Positions 43,508-51,867 of a stretch of 64,000 bases of DNA are shown one piece after another. A program made the position numbers and the translations under genes. Under the pieces are notes generated by a model that ran no database searches, was not told the origin of the DNA, and saw only the letters and a list, made by a program, of their open reading frames with translations. Source of the DNA: Pseudooctadecabacter jejudonensis (GTDB lineage: Bacteria > Pseudomonadota > Alphaproteobacteria > Rhodobacterales > Rhodobacteraceae); NCBI RefSeq assembly GCF_900172275.1, contig NZ_FWFT01000003.1, positions 248,001 through 312,000 on the forward strand. Reading direction: 5' to 3'. Position 1 is the stretch's first letter, and every line of letters starts with the position of its first letter.

Positions 43508-44026
43508 ATGAGCGATACAGCCAAGGGCATTTTTCAGGCCTTTCTTGACCGCAGCGGCAAGCTGATGATGTCAGGACTTTATGCCGAATTGTCCACCATG
43601 ATGTCTTATCCACTTACCGTGGAGACGGCCGACGGATCGCTCAACAACACGTCCCCTGACGATTTCATCACATCGGCCAAGGCCTTTTATGACTACATGC
43701 AGCGGATGGGCGCGAAGGATTTTTTGCGTATCGCCAAGTCTGCGGAATTTGTCGAAGGCAACACCGAACTGATTGATGGGATCCACGAAACATTCATCCT
43801 TAAGGGGGGCACCTACGTTGTAGAGCCCTACCGGAACGCTCTGCGCCTCCGCTTTGTTGAGGGGGAATGGCGCGGCGCCGCATTCCGGTCCAGCGTGAAC
43901 AACGTCACCGTTCCCCTTCTTAATCCCGCCCAGCTTCGCCAGCGCGCCCTGCGTCTGGAAGCTGAGGCCGAAACGGACCAACAGACGAAGGCGAACGACA
44001 ATGACGGACTTCACAACAACAATTGA
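43508..44026 (+). CDS. NTF2/SnoaL-like protein, unknown role
   Basis: This 172-residue protein resembles SnoaL/NTF2-like small domains: IFQAFLDRSGKLMMSGLYAE as the first helix, DFITSAKAFYDYMQRMGAKD, and strands TFILKGGTYVVEPYRNALRL and FVEGEWRGAAFRSSVN. The tail TDQQTKANDNDGLHNNN is polar. It overlaps the start of the FadJ gene by 26 bases, so their translation is coupled. It may be an accessory of the beta-oxidation unit; no activity is known. Confidence 0.7.
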   Translation: MSDTAKGIFQAFLDRSGKLMMSGLYAELSTMMSYPLTVETADGSLNNTSPDDFITSAKAFYDYMQRMGAKDFLRIAKSAEFVEGNTELIDGIHETFILKGGTYVVEPYRNALRLRFVEGEWRGAAFRSSVNNVTVPLLNPAQLRQRALRLEAEAETDQQTKANDNDGLHNNN

Positions 44027-46193
44027 CGCAGACGGCGTGGCAACAATCACGTGGGACGTGAAGGATAAATCCATGAACGTCCTCAGCCTTGAGGGCTGGA
44101 AAGACCTGGACGATTGCGTGACAGCCGCGCTGGCCGACGACGCGGTCAAAGGCATTGTCATCACGTCCGGCAAGGACACCTTTGCAGGCGGCATGGACCT
44201 GAACATCATCGCCAGGATGAAGGAAAGTGCCGGCGACGATCCGGCCCGCGGTCTGATGGACGGGCTGATGGAAAGCCACGCCATCCTGCGCAAGATTGAA
44301 CGTGCGGGCATGGACCCCAAGACCAACAAAGGCGGCAAGCCGATTGCCGCCGCCCTGCCCGGCACGGCTCTTGGCATCGGTCTGGAAATCCCGCTGGCGT
44401 GCCACAGGATTTTTGCCGCCGACAACCCCAAGGCCAAGATCGGCCTGCCCGAAATCATGGTCGGCATTTTCCCCGGTATGGGCGGCACGACGCGTCTGGT
44501 GCGCAAGATGGGCGCCATGGCCGCATCGCCCTTGTTGCTTGAGGGGAAGTTGAATGACCCGAAGAAAGCCAAGGCAGCAGGCGTCATTGACGAGGTTGTT
44601 GATGATCCGGTCGCGGCGGCTAAGGCATGGGTTCTGTCTGAGCCCAAGATCGTCAAGCCGTGGGACGAAAAGGGCTACAAGATGCCCGGCGGTGAGCCTT
44701 ATCACCCTGCAGGTTTCATGACCTTTGTGGGGGCCTCCGCTATGGTCAATTCCAAGACCCAAGGGGTTTATCCGGCGGCCAAGGCGCTGCTGTCTGCGGT
44801 CTATGAGGGCGCGATGGTGCCCTTTGACACGGCCATCAAGATTGAGGCGCGGTGGTTCACCAACGTGCTGATGAACCCCTCGTCCGAGGCGATGATCCGC
44901 TCCATTTTCATCAACAAGGAAAAGCTGGAGAAGGGCGCGAACCGGCCCGAGGTCGCAGACCAGAAGGTCAAGAAGGTTGGCGTGTTGGGCGCTGGCATGA
45001 TGGGCGCGGGCATCAGCCTTGTGTCTGCGCTTGCGGGGATTGAGGTTGTGTTGATCGACCGTGATCAGGACGCCGCCGATAAGGGCAAATCCTACACCAC
45101 CGCCTATATGGACAAGGGCATTGCCCGCAAAAAGGCCACCGAAGAGAAGAAAGAGGCCGTCTTGGGTCTGATCAACGCCACCACCGATCTGGACGCGCTG
45201 AAGGGCTGTGACCTGATCGTGGAAGCCGTGTTCGAGGACGTAAGCGTCAAGGCGGAGATGACCAAGAAGGTTGAGGCGATCATTGGCGACGACGCAATTT
45301 TTGCCACCAACACCTCAACCCTGCCGATCACGGAACTGGCCAAGGCCAGCGTGCGGCCTGAACAGTTCATCGGCATCCACTTCTTCTCCCCCGTGGACAA
45401 GATGCTGCTGGTCGAAATCATCCGCGGCCGCGAAACGGGCGATGTGGCCGTGGCCAAGGCGCTGGATTTTGTGCGCCAGATCCGCAAGACGCCAATCGTG
45501 GTCAACGATGAACGCTTCTTCTACGCCAACCGCTGCATCCTTCCTTACGTCAACGAAGGTGTGCGCATGGTCCAAGAGGGTGTGGAGCCTGCGTTGATCG
45601 AGAACGCCGCCAAACTGGTCGGCATGCCGTTGGGCCCGCTGCAACTGACCGATGAGACGTCGATTGATCTGGGCGTGAAGATCGCCAAGGCTACGAAGGC
45701 CGCCATGGGCGAGGCCTATGACGACAGCGCGGATGAGCTGATCTTCTGGATGGCCGACGAGGGCCGCTTGGGCCGTAAGGCAAACGCGGGCTTTTACGAC
45801 TACGACGAAAAGGGCAAGCGTCAGCTGCTGTGGTCCGGCTTGCGCGACCGCTATGAGGTGAAGGCCGATCAGCCCGATCTGGTTGAGGTGCAGCACCGTC
45901 TGCTCTTTGCCCAAGTGCTTGAGGCCGTGCGGGCGCTGGAAGAAGGCGTGTTGATGGACATCCGCGAGGGTGACGTGGGTGCCATTCTGGGCTGGGGCTT
46001 TGCGCCGTGGTCCGGTGGCCCGTTCAGCTGGCTCGATATTCTGGGCGCGCCCTATGCCGCCGCCCGTTGTGATGAGTTGACCGAGACGTTCGGAGACCGC
46101 TTCGCCTGCCCTGCCCTGCTGCGGGAGATGGCCGAAAAGGGCCAGTCCTTCTACGGTCGTTTCGGAACAGGCGTAGACAGCAAAGCCGCCTGA
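44001..46193 (+). CDS. fadJ: Fatty oxidation complex alpha subunit (enoyl-CoA hydratase / 3-hydroxyacyl-CoA dehydrogenase)
   Basis: This 730-residue protein carries two activities. The crotonase domain (about 1-280) has DTFAGGMDLNIIARMK, ALGIGLEIPLACHRIFAA and IGLPEIMVGIFPGMGGTTRL with both catalytic glutamates. The dehydrogenase domains (about 320-720) start with the NAD motif KVGVLGAGMMGAGISLVSAL and include IHFFSPVDKMLLVEIIRG (His base). It hydrates enoyl-CoA and oxidises the product to 3-ketoacyl-CoA for the thiolase two genes upstream. The fatty-acid unit ends here with a strong terminator. Confidence 0.95.
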   Translation: MTDFTTTIDADGVATITWDVKDKSMNVLSLEGWKDLDDCVTAALADDAVKGIVITSGKDTFAGGMDLNIIARMKESAGDDPARGLMDGLMESHAILRKIERAGMDPKTNKGGKPIAAALPGTALGIGLEIPLACHRIFAADNPKAKIGLPEIMVGIFPGMGGTTRLVRKMGAMAASPLLLEGKLNDPKKAKAAGVIDEVVDDPVAAAKAWVLSEPKIVKPWDEKGYKMPGGEPYHPAGFMTFVGASAMVNSKTQGVYPAAKALLSAVYEGAMVPFDTAIKIEARWFTNVLMNPSSEAMIRSIFINKEKLEKGANRPEVADQKVKKVGVLGAGMMGAGISLVSALAGIEVVLIDRDQDAADKGKSYTTAYMDKGIARKKATEEKKEAVLGLINATTDLDALKGCDLIVEAVFEDVSVKAEMTKKVEAIIGDDAIFATNTSTLPITELAKASVRPEQFIGIHFFSPVDKMLLVEIIRGRETGDVAVAKALDFVRQIRKTPIVVNDERFFYANRCILPYVNEGVRMVQEGVEPALIENAAKLVGMPLGPLQLTDETSIDLGVKIAKATKAAMGEAYDDSADELIFWMADEGRLGRKANAGFYDYDEKGKRQLLWSGLRDRYEVKADQPDLVEVQHRLLFAQVLEAVRALEEGVLMDIREGDVGAILGWGFAPWSGGPFSWLDILGAPYAAARCDELTETFGDRFACPALLREMAEKGQSFYGRFGTGVDSKAA

Positions 46194-46216
46194 TCCACAT
46201 CAGCCAATGAGACATC

Positions 46217-46251
46217 AAAGGCCGCCCCCCATGATCAGGGGGGCGGCCTTT
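46217..46251 (+). terminator. Terminator of fadJ
   Basis: AAAGGCCGCCCCCC-ATGATCA-GGGGGGCGGCCTTT forms a 14-bp perfect stem and is followed by TT. It starts 24 bases after the stop codon. Confidence 0.95.
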
Positions 46252-46275
46252 TGTATGGGGGCTGGACATAAGAAA

Positions 46276-46305
46276 CCCCGCCTTCAGGATGAACCGAAGG
46301 CGGGG
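46276..46305 (-). terminator. Terminator of the Hint-protein gene
   Basis: CCCCGCCTTC-AGGATGAACC-GAAGGCGGGG is a 10-bp perfect stem 66 bases past the Hint gene. On the minus strand TTTCTT follows it. Confidence 0.8.
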
Positions 46306-46370
46306 CATCAGCCGATGAAGCGGCAAGGGGGCGGACCTTTCTGGGGAAACGTCCAGCCCCCGTCAGGCCG

Positions 46371-47015
46371 TCATGCAGCGACTGTCTGGGCAGGGGCTGC
46401 GGCCATCAGGGCGTGATGATGATCCTCACAGGCCAAGTAATCGACCAGATCATCGGCCACATCCAAAGGCAAAACTGTGTAGGCATCCTGCGGCACATCC
46501 ATGGAAAGATCGGACTGCGCACGGCACAGGAACAACGCACCGATGTTGGCAAAGACGATCTCGTCACAATCAAAATGAAGCTGGATCACCTCAACCAAGG
46601 CGTCAGGGCGGGACTGAGTGATGCCGCGCAGACCATCCAGCGACGTGGCGGGGATGAGGGCGAACGGATCGCCTGTCATTTCCTCGGCCAGATCGCTTTC
46701 GATCATGACGGGCTGGTGCGGCAGCAGGGTCATCGCCTCACGGTTGCCAAGGGCGCCTGCAGGCACTGACATGGGCCATGCGGCGGTTGTCGTCATGTCG
46801 GCCATCAGAACGTGACGGGTGACGGCGCGGACGGTCTGCATGCCCCCATCAAAGGTCAGAACCTTCTGGCCCTCGCAGATGGTTTCAACACGGGCCCAGC
46901 CCTGCGGTGTCGCAACCTTGGTGCCCGCCACCATGCCAGAGGTTTGTGCATCCAGCATCGGCAGCGCCGCATCAGCGTTCATTTCATTCCAGCTCGTATT
47001 CTTCCAAGCAAACAT
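46371..47015 (-). CDS. Hint-domain (hedgehog/intein-like) protein
   Basis: This 214-residue protein contains a Hint_2-type fold: SGMVAGTKVATPQGWARVET (28-47), EGQKVLTFDGGMQTVRAVTR, GNREAMTLLPHQPVMI with the TxxH block-B histidine, and EVIQLHFDCDEIVFANIG. The block A cysteine or serine normally just before 'A-G-T-x-V' is not evident (GMVAGT), so self-splicing or autocleavage is doubtful. Such free-standing Hint proteins are numerous in Rhodobacteraceae and often lie beside secreted proteins; function unknown. GGGGATG precedes the ATG. Confidence 0.88.
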   Translation of the reverse strand: MFAWKNTSWNEMNADAALPMLDAQTSGMVAGTKVATPQGWARVETICEGQKVLTFDGGMQTVRAVTRHVLMADMTTTAAWPMSVPAGALGNREAMTLLPHQPVMIESDLAEEMTGDPFALIPATSLDGLRGITQSRPDALVEVIQLHFDCDEIVFANIGALFLCRAQSDLSMDVPQDAYTVLPLDVADDLVDYLACEDHHHALMAAAPAQTVAA

Positions 47016-47141
47016 TTCGACATCCCCATCGGTTCATTTTTATCCGGCGGCCCTGGCAGGGGCGTGTCCGGTGCAACAAGGACATCTGGCGTGATTCTCA
47101 AGTCGGACCTTGGCCGGAATAGGGGCATCTTTGGGGCATTG

Positions 47142-47189
47142 ATTAAGGTTAATACGCAATCTGTCTCAGACGGTCGGATTAACCTTAAT
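47142..47189. repeat. 12-bp inverted repeat with TTAACCTTAA core
   Basis: ATTAAGGTTAAT (47142-47153) and ATTAACCTTAAT (47178-47189) are exact reverse complements, 24 bases apart. Each contains the TTAACCTTAA core of the repeats at 31010, 41071 and 41316. The pair lies between the Hint and sulfotransferase genes and may control either. Confidence 0.6.
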
Positions 47190-47233
47190 GCCGGAAACAA
47201 TCGGGGGCGCGGCCTGCTGAACCTTACGGGGAA

Positions 47234-47887
47234 TTACGACGGATCGAACGCATATCCGTGCCGTGCGATGTCTGCCGCACAGATACGAGCCACCAGTCCA
47301 GCATCAGCGTCGGAATAAAATCCGCGCCAGTCGCGGGGCCTTGGGCTGGCATTGGCGCGGGGCAGATCGGGTACAAAACCCAAATGATCCGACAGCGGGG
47401 CCAAGTCATCGGCAAGATGTTCCAGACGGATATACAGATCCGCATGCACCTGCCCTGCCCCGTCGGTCATATAGGACACGTAGGGGGACGCCTGCAGGGA
47501 GCGCACCGTTGCTGGGGCATTCAGGAACGCAGAAAAGGTGCTGGACTGGGCAAGGGCCACGGCAGGGTGATCAAACGACTGGCCTTGCAGCCAGTGATAG
47601 TAGCTGACCAGCCGGTCCCACGGATTGCGCACCATGGTGAACGTAAAATAGTCGGCCATCTGTGCGCGGGTGATCAGCCCCTCGGCATCGGCCAGTGTCG
47701 CATGTTTCCACAGCCGCCCCGCCGTTTGCGCGCCTTTGATGCGGCCGCGTCGTTTGACGGCCTTGGGGGTATCGCCAATGAGGATGTCATCGGCCTTGGC
47801 GCGGTTCTCAAGCGCCAGCGCCATTGAGGTCCCGCCAGTTTTGGGAATGTGCACGAAGATATAACGCCGCCCGGAAGAGATGATCAT
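47234..47887 (-). CDS. Sulfotransferase family protein
   Basis: This 217-residue protein has the PAPS-binding elements RRYIFVHIPKTGGTSMALAL (5'-phosphosulfate loop) and FTMVRNPWDRLVSYYHWLQG (3'-phosphate loop). Both are characteristic of sulfotransferase_2-type enzymes that sulfate carbohydrates. The acceptor is unknown; a surface sugar is likely. It overlaps the end of the frameshifted EamA gene by four bases, so the two would be co-translated. Confidence 0.9.
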   Translation of the reverse strand: MIISSGRRYIFVHIPKTGGTSMALALENRAKADDILIGDTPKAVKRRGRIKGAQTAGRLWKHATLADAEGLITRAQMADYFTFTMVRNPWDRLVSYYHWLQGQSFDHPAVALAQSSTFSAFLNAPATVRSLQASPYVSYMTDGAGQVHADLYIRLEHLADDLAPLSDHLGFVPDLPRANASPRPRDWRGFYSDADAGLVARICAADIARHGYAFDPS

Positions 47888-48820
47888 GACGCCCCCGCCC
47901 TCGCCTTATCCTGGGGGGCCGCACGAGAGGACCGCAAGGCGATGATCGAACCGGATGTGATGATCAGGGCAATGCCCGCCAACGCCGTCCAGCCCAAGGA
48001 TTGCCCCCACATCAGCCATGCAAAAAAGCTGGCAAAGACGATGAGGGAATATTCATTGATCGCCACGTAGGAGGCCTCCCCCAGCTGATATCCGCGGGTC
48101 AGCAAGACCACCCCCGCGATGGAGCCTGGCCTGCGCCACCGTCACCCAGATCATCGTCAGGTCCGGTGTCACAAAGCCACGCTGCATCCAGCCCTCAGCC
48201 CCGGGCGCGGCCTCAATCGGCAACAGGGTCAAGGCTGCAAGCCCCACCGCTCCGTAGAGTCCAAGGATAGCAAAATAGGACAGCGTCAGTGTCAGCACGC
48301 TTTCGCCTTCACACCACGCGCGCGTGCCGATCGCCCCGATGGCATAGAAGACGCCTGCAAGAATGGGCAGCACCGACAGCCACGTCAGGTTGCCGTTTTG
48401 CGGCCAAACCACCATCAAAGCGCCTGCAAACCCAAGGCCCACGGCAATCCACCGAAACGCCCCCACCGCCTCGCCGCGAAACAGGACCGAGAAGACGAGC
48501 ACGAAGATCGGCGCGGTGAACAGCCCCGCCACCACAACCCCGATGGGCAGCACCGCCAAACAGCCAAAGTAGATCAACAGCGCCGTTGCGGTGAAAAAGC
48601 TGCGCGCCAGAACCCAGAACGGCCGCTGCGCGCGGATTGTGCCCATTCCGATCAAGGTGAGTGCCACGATCAGGGGCGCTGCCACGGCAGAACGGGCAAA
48701 ATGAAACAGCCAGAGTGACGAGGTGTCGGACACCAGCACGATCAGGTTGTCGCTGATGCCCAGCACGAACATGCCGGTCAGGGTGCACAAGATAGAGAGG
48801 TTCGGGTTCGTTGCCTGCAT
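47884..48820 (-). pseudogene. EamA/DMT transporter interrupted by a one-base frameshift
   Basis: Residues 1-230 read as an EamA transporter (LSILCTLTGMFVLGISDNLI, ILAGVFYAIGAIGTRAWCEG). Near 48127 the frame breaks: MIWVTVAQA is followed by the out-of-frame RLHRGGGL, while a +1 shift gives SIAGVVLLTRGYQLGEASYV and a normal tenth helix and tail to 47884. An extra T (plus strand) at about 48127 explains the shift. Repaired length is about 311 residues. This could be a true inactivating change, a programmed or phase-variable event, or a sequencing error; no homopolymer is present, which argues against slippage. Confidence 0.85.
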
Positions 48821-48880
48821 GGGGCGACCGTGGGGGCGTTGTGTGACTTGCGCAAGAGGGTGTGTGGGGGTGGGCTGCGG

Positions 48881-48964
48881 ATTTTAGGTATTTGAGACCC
48901 AAAGAATTCAAGCCGTCTTGGAGCGGCCCCAGCGGGGCCGGTCAGGTGAAGAATGGTCGGAGAC
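48881..48964. repeat. Second long copy of the dispersed repeat
   Basis: This 84-base element is the partner of 34622-34717, with the same flanks and the stem GGCCCC-AGC-GGGGCC but a three-base loop. It lies between the divergent EamA and acyl-CoA synthetase genes, in the promoter region of the latter, unlike the convergent position of its partner. Confidence 0.75.
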
Positions 48965-49085
48965 CAGGATAGCGCGGACCGGCAGGCGTAATGCAGTCTG
49001 CTGGGTCAGAAGCGTTTGACATTTCGCGGTCGCCGGACAACCTATTGTCAGACAATTGATCGACACAGGGTTTGGGAGGACGACC

Positions 49086-50705
49086 ATGGGGTGGATGAAC
49101 GACGAAACAGGGCTGGATAAGACGCCCGCCAACTACGTACCCCTCACCCCGCTGAGCCATCTGGCCCGTGCGGCGAAGGTCTTTGCGGACCGCGAAGCGT
49201 TGGTCTACGGCGAGATGCGTTTGACCTATAGGCAGTATCATGCCCGCGTCAGCCAGCTGGCCTCGGCATTGGTGCAGGCGGGTGTGACACCGGGGGATGT
49301 TGTCGCGACGATCCTGCCCAATGTGCCTGCCCAGGCGGAGGCGCATTTCGGGGTGCCGGCCTGTGGTGCGGTTCTCAACACGATCAACATCCGGCTGGAT
49401 GTGGACACGATCGCCTATATTCTGGATCACGGTGAGGCGAAGGTGGTGCTGTGTGACAGCCAATTCTTGCCCGTGGCCATGCAGGCGATTGATCTGATGG
49501 AGGGCGAAGCGCCACTGATTGTCGAAGTGCCCGACCCCCAGGCCGGTGTGCCGGAGATTGGCGAACAGATTGATTACGAGACGTTCCTGGCCGCAGGTGA
49601 CCCCACATTCGCGTGGGTCATGCCGCTGGACGAATGGGAAAGTCTGGCGCTGAATTACACCTCGGGCACCACAGGGCGTCCCAAGGGGGTCGTGTACCAT
49701 CATCGTGGTGCGTATTTGATGACGATGGGTACTCCGGTGACGTGGCGCATGACGCTGTACCCTGTCTTTTTGGCGATTGTGCCGCTGTTTCACTGTAACG
49801 GCTGGAATCACACATGGATGATGCCCTTGCTGGGCGGCACCGTGGTGTGTTGCCGCGATGTTGCGGCGGCCGCGATTTATGATGCCATTGCCGATGAAGG
49901 GGTCACGCATTTTGGTGGCGCGCCTATTGTGCTGAACCTGTTGGTTAACGCCAAGGACGACGAGCGCCGCGCCTTTGACCACACGGTTGAGGTTTTCACC
50001 GCAGGCGCGCCCCCTGCCCCTGCGACACTCGATGCCATCGGCAAGCTGGGGTTCAACGTGCAGCAAGTCTACGGGCTGACAGAAACCTACGGCCATGTCA
50101 CCGAATGTCTGTGGAACGCCGACTGGGACGCCCTGCCCCAAGACGAACAGGCCGCCATCAAGGCCCGCCAGGGCGTGGCCTTTCCGCAGATGGAGGACAT
50201 CACCGTCCTGTCCGACACCATGGAACAGGTCCCTATGGATGGCGCCACCCAAGGGGAGATCGTCATTCGCGGCAATTCGGTCATGAAAGGCTACCTCAAG
50301 AACCCTGAGGCCACGGCCAAGGCGTTCAAGGGCGGCTATTTCCATTCCGAGGATCTGGCCATTCAGCATCCAGACGGATCCATGCAGATTGCAGACCGCG
50401 CCAAGGACATCATCATCTCGGGCGGCGAGAATATCTCGTCCGTGGAGGTGGAGGGCGCGTTGATGGGACATCCAGATGTGATGCTTTGCGCTGTGGTTGC
50501 CATGCCCGACGACAAATGGGGGGAGGTGCCTTGTGCCTTTGTTGAGCTGAAGGAGGGCCGCACGGGAGACGAGGCCGCCCTCATTGCCCATTGCCGCGAC
50601 CGGCTGGCGGGGTTCAAATGCCCCAAGAAAGTGGTGTTCGGGGAGCTTCCCAAAACATCCACGGGCAAGATCCAGAAATTTGAGTTGCGCAAACAACTGA
50701 CCTGA
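49086..50705 (+). CDS. AMP-forming acyl-CoA ligase (539 aa)
   Basis: This enzyme has the ANL motifs LNYTSGTTGRPKGVVYHHRG, VPLFHCNGWNHTWMMPLLGG, QVYGLTETYGHVTECLWN, FHSEDLAIQHPDGSMQIADR, DIIISGGENISSVEVEG and the lysine in LPKTSTGKIQKFELRK. The NGWNHTW motif places it in the broad medium/short acyl-CoA ligase group that includes plant AAE and bacterial methylmercaptopropionate-CoA ligases. The substrate cannot be chosen. The start at 49086 follows GGGAGGACG. It is separate from, but near, the beta-oxidation locus. Confidence 0.92.
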   Translation: MGWMNDETGLDKTPANYVPLTPLSHLARAAKVFADREALVYGEMRLTYRQYHARVSQLASALVQAGVTPGDVVATILPNVPAQAEAHFGVPACGAVLNTINIRLDVDTIAYILDHGEAKVVLCDSQFLPVAMQAIDLMEGEAPLIVEVPDPQAGVPEIGEQIDYETFLAAGDPTFAWVMPLDEWESLALNYTSGTTGRPKGVVYHHRGAYLMTMGTPVTWRMTLYPVFLAIVPLFHCNGWNHTWMMPLLGGTVVCCRDVAAAAIYDAIADEGVTHFGGAPIVLNLLVNAKDDERRAFDHTVEVFTAGAPPAPATLDAIGKLGFNVQQVYGLTETYGHVTECLWNADWDALPQDEQAAIKARQGVAFPQMEDITVLSDTMEQVPMDGATQGEIVIRGNSVMKGYLKNPEATAKAFKGGYFHSEDLAIQHPDGSMQIADRAKDIIISGGENISSVEVEGALMGHPDVMLCAVVAMPDDKWGEVPCAFVELKEGRTGDEAALIAHCRDRLAGFKCPKKVVFGELPKTSTGKIQKFELRKQLT

Positions 50706-50773
50706 TCTGGGGCTTTGTTCTTTCGAGGTGAGCCGTCTATACTGCTTACAACCGGAGGCAAAGCAGGCCCCAT

Positions 50774-51802
50774 ATGACAGGCAAACAGACAGCATTGACG
50801 GAATTTTCCCGGCTGGAAAGCGGCGGGTTGTGGCGGGCCACGCCCGATGCCCAGCTGCGTGAGGTGCTGGTGTCGTTCGGGGAGGCCACTTTGGTCATCT
50901 CAGACACCGCCGCGCGGCCACTGACCCATTGGTCGCTACCTGCGGTCTCGCGCCTGAACCTGGGCGAACGACCTGCGGTGTTTTCGCCTGACGGTGGCCA
51001 GACCGAGACGTTGGAGATCAGCGATGATCTGATGATCGACGCGATGGAAAAGGTGCGCAAGACGGTGCGTCGCAGACGCGCGCGGCCTGGGCGGTTGCGC
51101 TCTGCGGGTTTGGGTGCGGCCGCTTTGGCGATCCTGGGGCTGGGCGTGTTCTGGCTGCCCGATGCGCTGGTGCGGCAAGCGATGACAGTGGTGCCGCAGG
51201 TCAAACGTGCCGAATTTGGCGCGACCTTGCTGGGCCACATCCAGCGGGTCGCGGGGCAGACCTGTCGCAGCACGCTGGGGTCCGATGCCTTGGCAAAGGT
51301 CCACCGCCGCGCGCTGGGGGCGCAGGTTGGCGGGCAGGTGTTTGTCGTGCCCACGGGGGCGGAGGTATCGCTTTATCTGCCGGGTGGTCTGATCGTCATG
51401 AACCGCGATCTGATCGAAGACACCGAAGATCCAGCGGTTGTGGCGGGCCATATCATCGCCGCCGCAGGTCAGTTGCATGCAGACGATCCGCTGGCAGCCC
51501 TGCTACGCGACCGCGGCATCGGGACAACGTTTACCTTGCTGACAACCGGTGAAATTGCCCCTGAAACCCTGCAAAGCTACGCCGAAGATCTTTTCGCGAC
51601 CCCACCGGCGCGGGCGTCGGACAGCGTGCTTTTGCCCTTGTTTGAGGCGGCAAGCCTGCCCAGCACGCCCTACGCCTATGCCGTGGACATCACCGGCGAA
51701 AGCACCTTGGGCCTCATTGAGGCCGACCCGATGCAAGGCCGCGACGCAGCCCCCATTCTGACGGATGCAGAATGGATCAGCCTGCAGGGCATTTGTAGCT
51801 AA
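50774..51802 (+). CDS. Degenerate M48 peptidase-like membrane protein
   Basis: This 342-residue protein has a cytoplasmic N-terminal region (1-110), one helix (SAGLGAAALAILGLGVFWLP, about 112-131), and a periplasmic part that mimics an M48 metallopeptidase: PGGLIVMNRDLIEDTEDPAV then VAGHIIAAAGQLHADDPLAA. The zinc motif HExxH should lie here; instead AGHIIAAAG keeps one histidine and loses the glutamate and second histidine. It is thus probably inactive as a protease and may bind a substrate or partner. It stands alone, with a terminator after it. Confidence 0.8.
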   Translation: MTGKQTALTEFSRLESGGLWRATPDAQLREVLVSFGEATLVISDTAARPLTHWSLPAVSRLNLGERPAVFSPDGGQTETLEISDDLMIDAMEKVRKTVRRRRARPGRLRSAGLGAAALAILGLGVFWLPDALVRQAMTVVPQVKRAEFGATLLGHIQRVAGQTCRSTLGSDALAKVHRRALGAQVGGQVFVVPTGAEVSLYLPGGLIVMNRDLIEDTEDPAVVAGHIIAAAGQLHADDPLAALLRDRGIGTTFTLLTTGEIAPETLQSYAEDLFATPPARASDSVLLPLFEAASLPSTPYAYAVDITGESTLGLIEADPMQGRDAAPILTDAEWISLQGICS

Positions 51803-51823
51803 TCCGTTGAGGTTTCACGAAAA

Positions 51824-51846
51824 AGGGCCCCGCGATGCGAGGCCCT
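51824..51846. terminator. Terminator between convergent genes
   Basis: AGGGCC-C-CGC-GAT-GCG-A-GGCCCT forms a stem with one C/A mismatch. It lies between the M48-like and SPOR genes and can serve both; A4 precedes it on the plus strand, giving T4 for the minus-strand transcript. Confidence 0.7.
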
Positions 51847-51867
51847 ATGGTCGTTCAATGTGTCGAC

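Noticed and set aside
38932-50705. DMSP demethylation genes dmdC and dmdB
   Set aside because: The acyl-CoA dehydrogenase and the 539-residue ligase belong to the right superfamilies, but no specific residue separates them from fatty-acid enzymes here, and dmdA or dmdD are not in the window.
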